The translations under genes and the position numbers were made by a program. From positions 1 to 14,278 of the forward strand of contig CAIWNO010000371.1 in assembly GCA_903914045.1 (NCBI GenBank): a DNA stretch of 14,278 nt, given 5' to 3'. This document shows, in pieces, positions 1 through 7,612 of this stretch. The notes under the pieces were generated by a model. It saw only the letters and a list, made by a program, of their open reading frames with translations. It was not told where the DNA came from and did not search any database. The DNA is from an uncultured bacterium (GTDB lineage Bacteria > Planctomycetota > Phycisphaerae > Phycisphaerales > SM1A02). How positions within the stretch are numbered: the first letter of the stretch is position 1; the number at the start of each line of letters is the position of its first letter.

Positions 1-369
1 GCGTGGCAGACCTTTGGCCGCATTTATGATTTGTTCCCGCAATCCGAGCGCGATCAAATTTGCAAGCTTTTAGCCTTCAATTTGCGCGCCATCATCTACC
101 AAAAGTTGCTGCCCACGCTGCACGAAAACATTGCGCGACTTCCCGCGCTGGAAATTTTAATCAACACGCCCGTGGTGCAAAAATATATTTTGGAGCGCCG
201 CGAAGGCGAGTTGCTTGACATCATGCGCCAAAGTTCCTCCGAAGGAATGATGGACTTCACATCAAGCCTGGTGAAATTGGTCGAGGGCGAATGGGTGCAC
301 ACCAATGTCGCGTTGCAAGCGACGCCAAAGCCAGAGGAACTGAAGATGCGCTTGAAGGGCATTTCATAA
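1..369 (+). CDS. PilT/PilU-type pilus retraction ATPase, C-terminal part (5' end outside window)
   Basis: The reading frame is open from base 1 to a TAA at 367-369, so the 5' end of the gene lies outside the window; a TTG at 31 is an internal Leu codon, not a start. The visible 122 residues match the C-terminal third of PilT-family ATPases: a segment reading IYDLFPQSERDQI, then LLPTLHENIARLPALEIL, then NTPVVQKYI, then EGMMDF, and a Lys/Glu-rich end. In PilT the matching segments are the VFPPHQQ, LLP...R.AAFE, TPAIRNLI and GMQTMDQ regions. PilT hexamers in the cytoplasm power depolymerisation of type IV pili. The Walker A, Asp box, Walker B and His box all lie upstream of the window, so activity cannot be judged. 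The next gene starts 6 bases after the stop, which points to one operon. PilU or another PilT paralogue is equally possible. Confidence 0.85.
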   Translation, partial: AWQTFGRIYDLFPQSERDQICKLLAFNLRAIIYQKLLPTLHENIARLPALEILINTPVVQKYILERREGELLDIMRQSSSEGMMDFTSSLVKLVEGEWVHTNVALQATPKPEELKMRLKGIS

Positions 370-375
370 GGCACC

Positions 376-2196
376 ATGAATTCAATGTCATTTCTTCTTG
401 CTCAAAATGTCTCCAGCGAATTTCTACTTGATCCCATCAAGCCTGTGATTCTTTTCGCGACCGCCATGGCGGGCTGCGCGTTCATATCCGCCTTCGTCTC
501 CGATGTCCGCAAATGTGGGTTGCCCTCGTTCCAATGGCATGGCATTTTAATTGGCGGAATTACCCTGGCGTTTTTCGCCGGCATTCTTATTCCAACATTT
601 TGGATTAGTTGGCCCATGCAACTTATTCTTACGGCGGCAACCATTGGCATGTATTGGAAAGCTCGCAACGCCGCGGTACCGGAAAAATTAAAATTCATCA
701 TTGGTGGGGACAAGGTTCGCGCATTCTTCAAGAAGCGCGGCAAGGTGAAAGCGCAGGCTGGAGCCACGCTTTCTTTCAAGGACTCCAATAAAAAAGATCG
801 ACTAAATCCCCCAAAAAATGACCCAAAGTTGCCAGCGTTTCTCGCCGCCGACACTCTGCTGAGCAAGGCCATTCTTCGGCGAGCTTCCCGCATTGATCTT
901 GTCGCCAAGCCCGATGGCGTGAGCGCAGGAATGACCGTGGACGGTGTTCGCAGCAAAGTGGACGCAACCACACCAGAAATCACCATGGCCATGATTGATT
1001 TTATGAAGGACCTGTGCGGACTTGATCCGAAGGAAATGCGCAAACGCCAAACAGGAACTTTCTTCGTCATCAATGATGAGGTTGTCATTCCACTCACGTT
1101 TTCCATAGCGGGGTCATCCGCTGGGCAACAATTGCGCATTGAAATCGACCGAGCTAAAAACATCTCGCGCACCATCGCGCAGGTGGGGTTCTTGCCTGCG
1201 CAGGAAAAGACGATCAACTCGCTCATGGAAATGGAAAATCGCGGCGGAGTTGTGCTGGTATGCGCGGCGCCTGGACAAGGTTTAACTTCCACATGCCTGG
1301 CCCTGCTCTCTGGACACGACGCATTCACCGCCGCGGTCAAGACTTTGGAAAAGAATCTTGTCCATCGACTTGATGGCATCGACCATCAAGTGTGGGCTTC
1401 AGTTCCAGGCGGAGTTGATTATCCAAAGCAATTGCAATCCATCATTCGACGCAGTCCCGATGTGGTGTATGTCGAAGACATTTCCGATATCGGCTCGGGC
1501 ACTCTTATCGCCTCGCCAAACAATAGTGAAATTCGTTTCTACATCGCCGTGCCCGCTGACGGTGTCTCTGCGTGCGTGAGTGAATGGTTCAAATCCGTGG
1601 GAAATGTCATTTTAGCGGCGCAACCGCTTCGCATGGTGATTGCACAAAAACTGTGCCGCAAATTATGCATCGCCTGCCGCGTTGGCTATCAACCTTCGCC
1701 AGAGCAGGCTAAAAAACTAAATATTGCCGCTGGCAAACAAGTGGAATTGTTCAAGGCGAGTGGCAAGGTGCAGACTAAAAATAAAATTATTGACTGCCCC
1801 ATGTGCAACGGAACTGGATATCTCGGCCAAACTATTATCAGCGAAGTTTTTGTCATTGATGCCGAGGCGCGCGCGTTCTTGGCTCCCAAAGGCGACTTCA
1901 AAAGCGCGTACAACTCCTCACGCATGAAATACAAATTGCCTGGCTTGCAAGAAGCCGCTTTATTGCGCGTGCGTGATGGAACCACAAGCCTTGAGGAAGT
2001 CATTCGCGTGTTGTCACCGGCAACCAAACCTACGGCTCCGACAACGACGGCCCCCGGCGCGGCCACTGCGGCGAAACCAACAACAGCAACAACCGCTTCC
2101 ACGCCCAACGCAAAAATATCCTCCACAAAGCCGTTGGTCCCTGGCACCAAACCAACCACGCCACTCACAAAGCCCCCAACCAAGCCCAAGACCTAA
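376..2196 (+). CDS. membrane-anchored GspE/PilB-like protein with degenerate ATPase motifs
   Basis: 606 residues. The N-terminus has two or three hydrophobic segments (about 22-42, 57-76 and 80-94), unlike ordinary soluble GspE or PilB. After a basic linker, residues about 155-265 resemble the GspE N2 domain in degraded form, and about 265-555 resemble the motor domain. The Walker A region (297-306, AAPGQGLTST) lacks the invariant Lys: position 303 is Leu. The Walker B region (359-371, RSPDVVYVEDISD) keeps the fold but has Asp368 where Glu is usual. The His box cannot be found. The tetracysteine site of GspE/PilB is kept (C431, C434, C474, C477), followed by GTGYLGQTIISEVFVID, as in the family. 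Residues from about 550 are rich in Thr, Pro, Ala and Lys. The start ATG at 376 has AAGG 4 bases upstream. I infer a structural or regulatory pseudo-ATPase that may partner the upstream PilT-like motor. Family membership is firm; loss of ATPase activity is inferred. Confidence 0.85.
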   Translation: MNSMSFLLAQNVSSEFLLDPIKPVILFATAMAGCAFISAFVSDVRKCGLPSFQWHGILIGGITLAFFAGILIPTFWISWPMQLILTAATIGMYWKARNAAVPEKLKFIIGGDKVRAFFKKRGKVKAQAGATLSFKDSNKKDRLNPPKNDPKLPAFLAADTLLSKAILRRASRIDLVAKPDGVSAGMTVDGVRSKVDATTPEITMAMIDFMKDLCGLDPKEMRKRQTGTFFVINDEVVIPLTFSIAGSSAGQQLRIEIDRAKNISRTIAQVGFLPAQEKTINSLMEMENRGGVVLVCAAPGQGLTSTCLALLSGHDAFTAAVKTLEKNLVHRLDGIDHQVWASVPGGVDYPKQLQSIIRRSPDVVYVEDISDIGSGTLIASPNNSEIRFYIAVPADGVSACVSEWFKSVGNVILAAQPLRMVIAQKLCRKLCIACRVGYQPSPEQAKKLNIAAGKQVELFKASGKVQTKNKIIDCPMCNGTGYLGQTIISEVFVIDAEARAFLAPKGDFKSAYNSSRMKYKLPGLQEAALLRVRDGTTSLEEVIRVLSPATKPTAPTTTAPGAATAAKPTTATTASTPNAKISSTKPLVPGTKPTTPLTKPPTKPKT

Positions 2197-2199
2197 ATC

Positions 2200-3957
2200 A
2201 TGACGTTATCCATTCTTGTTGCGATTCTTGTCCTTCTTATTGCCTACTGGTGGTCCAACCAAGGTGTCTTTGACGCGTTCATTCAATTCGCATGCGTGGT
2301 CATCGCAGGCGTTCTGGCTTTCGCGTTGTGGGAACCTGTCACCATTGGATTTCTGCTTTCGGGCGGCGCCTTTGACAATTTCGCCTGGGGCATTAGTTTG
2401 GGTGGCTTGTTTCTCGGATTGCTGTTCGCGCTTCGATTCCTGATGGATTGGTTCACTTTGAAACGCCCAAGTCTTCCGCGTTGGGCCAATTTATCTTTTG
2501 GCGCGGTGCTTGGATTGCTCAGCGGCATTCTGACCATGGGTATCACCTTGATCGCCATTGGCCATGTTTCGACATCAACTGAGTTGTTGGGCTATAACGG
2601 TTGGATACGCGATTCAACAGGTCGACCAACACAGTCCGATCCAAACTCTCCGCCAACACTTGTCATGGGATTCACGCAGGGTTTCTTCAATATGCTTTCA
2701 GCGGGCAGTTGCGCTCCACTGATTGGCAACGCCTCATTGGCTTCCTATAGACCCAACGTAGCGCAAGATGGTGGAAGTTTATTCAGGGATTCCATTCAAG
2801 CGGGCAAAGGCAATTCCGCGATCCGCGCCAATGGTTTTATTATTGAAGGTTTTTATTATGACCCGAAATATTCCATGCGCTCATCCGGAATTGGAGCGTA
2901 CGCGGTGTTGTTGACATTCAACAAGGAATCATTCGATCCAGGCGGTTCCTTCAGCATGTCCGCTTCGCAGGCGCGCTTGATCGCCCCCGCTCCAAGTGGA
3001 GTCATAGCCGAGTTTCCAGTGGAATTTAGTCAAGAAAAAACCGTCGACTCCTCAATGTCCATGGTTCGATATTCATTCAACACGTCCGAGAGTTACGCCA
3101 CGCTTGAAAATGCCAGAGATAACGGAAAAATTTGCCTGGTCTTCTCGGCCAAATCATTTCAAAATGAAAAGCCCACCATGCTCATGATCAAGGGAATTCG
3201 CATTATGTTGCCGACCGTGAATCCTGACACATTGGCGCTTGGGCGCGCGCTTGAGAATGCGGGTCAACTCACCACGATTGCGCCAGACGACACCGCTCCA
3301 AGCATTCCATCTAGTGAACTTCGATTGGATTCGTCCATTAGTGGAATGCTGCTGAGCAAAAATGGCCTGCCTGGTACTTTGCAGGAAACAGGCGGAAGCC
3401 TTTTCACGGGAGCGGCCAGAAAAATCACTAAAAATAGTTTGGCCAAAGGCGATGTCCGAACGCTGTTCGAAGATCAAGGCCAGAAAATTGTCAAACTGAC
3501 CGTGTCACGGGACTCGACGGCTGATTTATATAATGTTGATAAAACCCGCAAAATTGCGCTAAAAATTGGCGATGATGGGGTTCCAATTTTAGTCGACACC
3601 AAATGGAATTTCTACCAGCCGTACGGCTACATTTGGATCAACAGCGCGACGGATGAATACGACATTTATCTTGAGCCACCCAAGGACGGTTTCACCGTGA
3701 AGCAATTCAAAGTGGCTGAAAATTTGGGCGGCATTGACGTGCTGTACAAACTTCCAATTGGTATTGAAATTCAAATGGTCATCTTGCGCGATCCGCGCAA
3801 GCCATTGGCCACCGCAAAAATTCTTGGAACAGCCAATTTAAAAATCGAAGGCAAGGTTGCTCCCAAAGACGACGGCAAATCAACCAACGCCGGAAAAATT
3901 GATGGTGGCGCAGCAGCCATCGATGATCACACCAAGAATATGGACGAGCCAAAGTAA
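2200..3957 (+). CDS. CvpA-like membrane protein with large extracytoplasmic domain
   Basis: 585 residues, starting 3 bases after the preceding stop, so probably translated from the same message. The N-terminus has four hydrophobic helices (about 2-18, 26-45, 62-86 and 98-121) arranged like the CvpA family: a short first helix ending YWWSNQGVFDAF, a second ending in LWEPV, a Gly-rich pair (WGISLGGLFLGLL and FGAVLGLLSGIL), and charged turns between. CvpA itself has about 160 residues and is linked to colicin V export and envelope stress; its mechanism is not well defined. Here about 450 further residues follow, Ser/Thr/Gly-rich and with no motif I recognise, and a Lys/Asp-rich end. The helix count suggests that both ends of the helical block face the same side, but I cannot fix which side; an extracytoplasmic location for the large domain is the likelier reading. 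The position after two pilus/secretion genes suggests a role in that apparatus. The CvpA assignment rests on helix pattern and length and is moderate. Confidence 0.7.
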   Translation: MTLSILVAILVLLIAYWWSNQGVFDAFIQFACVVIAGVLAFALWEPVTIGFLLSGGAFDNFAWGISLGGLFLGLLFALRFLMDWFTLKRPSLPRWANLSFGAVLGLLSGILTMGITLIAIGHVSTSTELLGYNGWIRDSTGRPTQSDPNSPPTLVMGFTQGFFNMLSAGSCAPLIGNASLASYRPNVAQDGGSLFRDSIQAGKGNSAIRANGFIIEGFYYDPKYSMRSSGIGAYAVLLTFNKESFDPGGSFSMSASQARLIAPAPSGVIAEFPVEFSQEKTVDSSMSMVRYSFNTSESYATLENARDNGKICLVFSAKSFQNEKPTMLMIKGIRIMLPTVNPDTLALGRALENAGQLTTIAPDDTAPSIPSSELRLDSSISGMLLSKNGLPGTLQETGGSLFTGAARKITKNSLAKGDVRTLFEDQGQKIVKLTVSRDSTADLYNVDKTRKIALKIGDDGVPILVDTKWNFYQPYGYIWINSATDEYDIYLEPPKDGFTVKQFKVAENLGGIDVLYKLPIGIEIQMVILRDPRKPLATAKILGTANLKIEGKVAPKDDGKSTNAGKIDGGAAAIDDHTKNMDEPK

Positions 3958-3999
3958 CCCTCTGAGTTGCTTCTTTCCCATCGAACCATGATGCCAATT

Positions 4000-5373
4000 T
4001 TATTTTGATGTGGTCGTGACTTCGTTCGCGTTGCTATTGAGCCACCGCTCCACCCAGTGAATGTCGAAGTCCGCGTTCTGGAATTCCGTGTTGTCCATGA
4101 TGCGCTTGTGCAGCGAGATGGTGGTGGGCAGCGGACCAATCTTGAATTCATTCAGCGCTTGGCGCATGCGCGCAATGGCGGCGGCGCGCGTGGGTCCATG
4201 CACAATTAGTTTGCCAATCATTGAATCGTAGTTGGGCGGAATGCGGTAGCCGGCGCGGGCATGGCTATCAAGGCGAACACCTGGACCGCCGGGCGCGACA
4301 AAGGTTTCAATACGCCCCGCTTGCGGCATGAAATTTTTATCGGGGTCCTCGGCGTTAATGCGCACTTCAATGGCGTGGCCGTTGACTTTGATGTCTTGCT
4401 GCTGCATGGGCAGTGGCTCGCCGGCGGCGACGCGAATTTGCGTTTGCACAATGTCTACGCCGGTGATCATTTCCGTGACGGGGTGCTCCACTTGTACGCG
4501 CGTGTTCACTTCAAGCATGTAGAAATCTTGTTTCTTATCCATGAGAAATTCAACCGTGGCCGCGCCGCAATAATTGGCGGTGCGAATAAGCGCGGCGGCG
4601 CTTTCACACACCTTCATGCGCTTGACTGGATCCACGCCAGGGCTTGGCGCCTCCTCGACTAATTTTTGATGACGCCGTTGGCTAGAGCAATCGCGCTCGA
4701 ACAAGTGAATGGCGTTGCCATGATTGTCGCCAATGGTTTGCACTTCAAAGTGGCGCGCGTTCTCAAGATATTTTTCCACATAGACGGTTCCGTTTCCAAA
4801 CGCGGCCAACGCTTCTTGACGCGCCTTCTCCACATTTTCACGCAGCTCTGCCTCGCTGCGCGCCACGCGCATGCCGCGACCACCACCACCGGCGCTGGCT
4901 TTGATGATGACTGGATAGCCAATCTCATTGGCCACTTTCGCGGCCTCATCAATATCCTCAATTCCGCCTTCTGTGCCCGGAAATACGGGCGTTCCTGATT
5001 GACGCGCCAGGCGCTTGCAATTCACTTTGTCGCCCAGCAAATTCATGGCTTCCGGACTTGGTCCAATGAAAGTGATGTTGCAATCGCGGCAGACTCCCGC
5101 GAAGGACGCGTTCTCCGAAAGGAATCCGTAGCCTGGATGAATGGCGTCCGCGCCCGTAACTTCCGCGGCCGCGATCAAGCGCTCAATGCGCAAGTAACTT
5201 TCTTTGCTGGCGGCCGGACCAATGCACACGGCTTCATCGGCTTGCTCAATCCATGGACCGTCGCGGTCGGCGACGCTGTACACGCACACCGGACTCACGC
5301 CCAACTCACGACAGGCGCGAATCACTCGCAGCGCAATCTCACCTCTATTAGCGATCAGAATTCTTTTGAACAT
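4000..5373 (-). CDS. accC: acetyl-CoA carboxylase, biotin carboxylase subunit
   Basis: 457 residues, full length for AccC (E. coli about 449). The protein carboxylates the biotin on AccB with bicarbonate and ATP, the first half-reaction of malonyl-CoA synthesis for fatty acids. Visible features in order: the N-terminal FKRILIANRGEIALR; HPGYGFLSEN (79-88); the ATP-grasp Lys and Gly-rich loop VIIKASAGGGGRGM (155-168); ERDCSSQRRHQKLVEEAP (226-243); and the active-site MLEVNTRVQVEHPVTE (286-301) with Glu288, Asn290 and Arg292 at E. coli numbering, plus Arg338 in EVRINAED. No key residue is missing. It lies 93 bases downstream of accB, the usual accBC order. No clear Shine-Dalgarno sequence precedes the ATG. 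Its 3' end faces the + strand CvpA-like gene across a 42-base gap. accA and accD are not in the window. Confidence 0.98.
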   Translation of the reverse strand: MFKRILIANRGEIALRVIRACRELGVSPVCVYSVADRDGPWIEQADEAVCIGPAASKESYLRIERLIAAAEVTGADAIHPGYGFLSENASFAGVCRDCNITFIGPSPEAMNLLGDKVNCKRLARQSGTPVFPGTEGGIEDIDEAAKVANEIGYPVIIKASAGGGGRGMRVARSEAELRENVEKARQEALAAFGNGTVYVEKYLENARHFEVQTIGDNHGNAIHLFERDCSSQRRHQKLVEEAPSPGVDPVKRMKVCESAAALIRTANYCGAATVEFLMDKKQDFYMLEVNTRVQVEHPVTEMITGVDIVQTQIRVAAGEPLPMQQQDIKVNGHAIEVRINAEDPDKNFMPQAGRIETFVAPGGPGVRLDSHARAGYRIPPNYDSMIGKLIVHGPTRAAAIARMRQALNEFKIGPLPTTISLHKRIMDNTEFQNADFDIHWVERWLNSNANEVTTTSK

Positions 5374-5466
5374 GGTGGATGAATGGTGGTGTGTGAAGGT
5401 GCGGAATTAAAATTGTGTTGAGTGAGGATGAATGAAGGCTCACGAACATTCGTTGTGCTACAAACT

Positions 5467-5952
5467 TTACGAAGGACGCACCAAGAAAATAGTCTGTCCA
5501 AATTCAACCGCGTCCCCGCTCTTCACCAAAATCTTTTCTATGGTGCCGGTTGTGCCCGCGTTGATTTCGTTGAAGATTTTCATGGCTTCAATTAAACAGA
5601 CCACGGAGTTTGGACCAACGCTTGCGCCAATGCTGATAAAGGCGGGCTTGTCCGGCGAGGCCGAGGCGTAGAACGTTCCAACCATTGGACTTTCAATCTT
5701 GATCAGGCCAGCGGTGTCATCGATTGGTGGCGCTGGCTTGCTTGGAGCGGTTGGGGTTGCAGAGTGAGCAATGGGCGCCGCCTGCATGACGGATTGCGTC
5801 AAACCCGCTGGCGCCTGCATGATTTGCGGCGCGCTGTGAATGTTGGGTCGACGAATGGTGACCTGCTCATCTTTGTCGCGCAGGTCAAGTTCCAACAACT
5901 CGTTGGCGGTCATAAGGCGAATGAGTTCTTTCAGTTTTCGCATGTCAATCAT
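5467..5952 (-). CDS. accB: acetyl-CoA carboxylase, biotin carboxyl carrier protein
   Basis: 161 residues, the normal length for AccB. The N-terminal helix region (MIDMRKLKELIRLMTANELLELDLRDKD, written here as residues 1-28) is the usual dimer-forming part, followed by a Pro/Ala-rich flexible linker (about 40-80). The C-terminal biotinyl domain has SPMVGTFY (88-95) and the biotin site EAMKIFNEI (122-130), with Lys125 the residue modified by biotin ligase. The start at 5952 is chosen over Met4 because AAGGA lies 9 bases upstream on the coding strand (5962-5966). The protein carries carboxybiotin from AccC to the carboxyltransferase. It shares strand and order with accC, so the two are probably co-transcribed. 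The 119-base gap upstream could hold a promoter, so accBC may also be expressed apart from the importer genes. Confidence 0.97.
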   Translation of the reverse strand: MIDMRKLKELIRLMTANELLELDLRDKDEQVTIRRPNIHSAPQIMQAPAGLTQSVMQAAPIAHSATPTAPSKPAPPIDDTAGLIKIESPMVGTFYASASPDKPAFISIGASVGPNSVVCLIEAMKIFNEINAGTTGTIEKILVKSGDAVEFGQTIFLVRPS

Positions 5953-5961
5953 GTGAGTAGG

Positions 5962-5966
5962 TCCTT
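5962..5966 (-). promoter_or_regulatory. Shine-Dalgarno sequence of accB
   Basis: AAGGA on the minus strand with a 9-base gap to the ATG at 5952. It is one of the few clear ribosome binding sites in the window and supports Met1 over the in-frame Met4. Confidence 0.55.
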
Positions 5967-5993
5967 CAAATTACAAATATGTGGAATTGAATA

Positions 5994-6075
5994 ATTGTAG
6001 CGAAAACAATAACAACTTGCTGCCATCTTGGTGACTTCATGCAAGGTTTTGTGAAGGCAGCATTTAGATTGTCAA
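5994..6075 (-). promoter_or_regulatory. possible promoter region of accBC
   Basis: The gap between the unknown membrane protein and accB is AT-richer than its surroundings. On the minus strand it holds a perfect TTGACA (6070-6075), overlapping the end of the upstream gene, but the hexamer 17 bases on is a poor -10 match. Nearer accB there is TACAAT (5994-5999), a good -10 without a good -35 at 16-18 bases. Neither is a complete sigma-70 promoter, so this only marks where initiation is most plausible. Confidence 0.25.
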
Positions 6076-6746
6076 CGCAGCGCAATAGCAGGCGATAAAA
6101 TTTCCGCCATGATCACGCCTTGGCGCATGCTCTTTGCATTCCAAGTTCGTCTGGCTTGGGTGGCCTGACCGATTTGTGACATGGGCGCAATTCGCTGGCT
6201 GAGTCGGCTAGCGACCAAAGCGTCAATGGCGCTGATTGGTTTTTTGGGCCCAAGGCTTTGACTTATTTTTGAAACCAAGGCTGCCTGACTAAGTGATAGT
6301 GCGACCACCGGTGACACTGTGGATTGCTCTGCTCTGGTACGAGCCGAAGTCGCCGCTTTGAGTGGAAAGTCCGTGACGGTGATTGGTCTTTGAGCGGCGC
6401 GCTTTGCCTTGCTGGGCAGCATGGGGTTGGTCGTGGTGGCGGCTACAGGCGCGACAGGTTCGCGTGATGAAATGTAATTTCCTTTCTCATCAACAAGACC
6501 CAATGCGCGCGCTTGATCGGCGAATTTGCGCGCCGCGGCTTCCAACGCATTGACCATGGATGGGCTCGTGGAAGATGGCACGGCGCGAGTGTCAGAATTT
6601 TCATCGCGCATGCTCACAGCTGACTTGTTCATTTGAGTCATTTGTGGCGTCTGAGATTCTTCTGGCTGCTTGGGCTTGCTGGCGAATTTCTTGATCAAAA
6701 AATTGATCACGCCAAGCACCAAAAGAAGGATGAGCGTATTGGACAT
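6072..6746 (-). CDS. unknown protein with one N-terminal membrane segment
   Basis: 224 residues from the ATG at 6746. A start at 6803 is also open, but it would overlap the ATPase gene and put extra charged residues ahead of the helix; 6746 places MSNTLILLLVLGVINFLIKK at the very N-terminus, which reads as a signal anchor. It is followed by a basic stretch and a Gln/Ser/Thr/Pro-rich linker, so the bulk is probably cytoplasmic if the positive-inside rule holds. A small patch at about 64-95 (ALEAAARKFADQARALGL then VDEKGNYISS) looks helical. The end contains RRTWNAKSMRQGVIMAEIL and then SPAIALR, which looks more constrained than the rest. I do not recognise the family. It begins 17 bases after the importer ATPase stop and precedes accB on the same strand, so it is probably in the same transcript as the importer, but nothing shows a shared function. 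Confidence 0.75.
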   Translation of the reverse strand: MSNTLILLLVLGVINFLIKKFASKPKQPEESQTPQMTQMNKSAVSMRDENSDTRAVPSSTSPSMVNALEAAARKFADQARALGLVDEKGNYISSREPVAPVAATTTNPMLPSKAKRAAQRPITVTDFPLKAATSARTRAEQSTVSPVVALSLSQAALVSKISQSLGPKKPISAIDALVASRLSQRIAPMSQIGQATQARRTWNAKSMRQGVIMAEILSPAIALR

Positions 6747-6763
6747 GATGCAATGATAGCCAA

Positions 6764-7612
6764 TCACATTGGCTGAGTGTCGTCGCTCCAAAGTGGCAAG
6801 CACAGTGGACGTGCCGCCAAATGTTCAACCATGCAAAATGGAATAGTAAAGATGGGTTGCAGAATATGTGGAACAAGAATATCGCAGGCGTGGCCAGTGG
6901 CGGCGATTGTTCCTTGCGAGAGCGCGACAATATCATCGGCAACGGCGCCGGCGAAAGCAAAATCATGCGTGGCAACAATGACGGCCAAGCCCTCGCTGGC
7001 GCAGTGGCGCAACTCGTTTGCCAATGCCCGCGTCCAACTTGGATCAAGCGCCGACGTGGGCTCGTCCACGATTAATAATTGAGTGTCCGCCGTTCGCTGC
7101 GCCAAGGCGCGCGCAAATGCGACGCGATGTCGCTGTCCTTCTGAAAGATGTCCAACAGGTTCATCCGCAAGCGCGTCAATTCCCGTGCGTTGCATGGCCA
7201 ATTGCACGCGCGGCGCGTCGGCGCGCATGGCCACTCGACCCAACTCCACCGAAGTTCGCACTGAAAAACCCGCCACAGATTCTGGCCGCTGCGGCACGAA
7301 TGAAAGCAAGCGCGCGCGTTGTGCTGGCGCCATGCGCGCAAGTTCTTGTTGCGACCAAAGCGTTGGCGCGCGCGCGCTGTTGGAATGTTCAAGTTGCGGA
7401 TGTTCAAGTTGCGCATGCGCGCTGCGTGGCTGCAACCGCGCGCCGCCAGAATGCGCGCTCAACAATCCAGCCGCGGCGCGCAGCAACGTGCTTTTACCAG
7501 AGCCGTTGGGACCAATCACCACCGTCACCGCGGCCGCGCGAAATTGCAGATCAAGCGGCCCCAACACAAAGTTGCCGTTGTGAAAAATAGCCTGATCAAA
7601 TTTCAATGTCAT
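6764..7612 (-). CDS. ABC importer ATP-binding protein (BtuD/FecE type)
   Basis: 282 residues from the ATG at 7612. A longer open frame to 7861 exists but runs across the permease gene; 7612 gives the normal family length and an ATGA overlap with the permease stop (7609-7612), which implies translational coupling. Motifs in order: Walker A GPNGSGKS (34-41), Q-loop FVPQR (Gln108), signature LSEGQ (156-160, a common variant of LSGGQ), Walker B LLIVDE (179-184) followed by PTSALD, and the H-loop His216 in VATHDFA. All catalytic residues are present. Residues about 57-90, between Walker A and the Q-loop, are longer than usual and carry a short QLEH repeat. The protein drives uptake of a metal chelate or corrinoid through the upstream permease. 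Confidence 0.93.
   Translation of the reverse strand: MTLKFDQAIFHNGNFVLGPLDLQFRAAAVTVVIGPNGSGKSTLLRAAAGLLSAHSGGARLQPRSAHAQLEHPQLEHSNSARAPTLWSQQELARMAPAQRARLLSFVPQRPESVAGFSVRTSVELGRVAMRADAPRVQLAMQRTGIDALADEPVGHLSEGQRHRVAFARALAQRTADTQLLIVDEPTSALDPSWTRALANELRHCASEGLAVIVATHDFAFAGAVADDIVALSQGTIAATGHACDILVPHILQPIFTIPFCMVEHLAARPLCLPLWSDDTQPM
7385..7414. repeat. 15-base tandem repeat, two copies, inside the ATPase gene
   Basis: ATGTTCAAGTTGCGG (7385-7399) is followed directly by ATGTTCAAGTTGCGC (7400-7414), with one mismatch at the last base. The unit is a multiple of three and keeps the frame; on the coding strand it gives QLEHP then QLEHS. It lies in the variable stretch between Walker A and the Q-loop, where such expansion should be tolerated. 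Confidence 0.85.

Noticed and set aside
402..1379. Long minus-strand open frame of 325 codons opposite the GspE-like gene
   Set aside because: It is antisense to a gene with clear family motifs, its translation is rich in Arg, Ser and Met without domain features, and it has no neighbours on that strand.
1689..2189. Minus-strand open frame of 166 codons, Val/Gly/Ala-rich
   Set aside because: It is the complement of the Thr/Pro-rich tail of the GspE-like gene; the low-complexity sequence keeps the opposite frame open by chance.
3958..3999. Bidirectional terminator between the convergent CvpA-like and accC genes
   Set aside because: No stem longer than 4 bp and no suitable T-run could be found in the 42 bases.
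6747..6803. Longer start for the unknown anchored protein
   Set aside because: It would overlap the ATPase gene and place a charged stretch before the membrane segment; the ATG at 6746 fits better.
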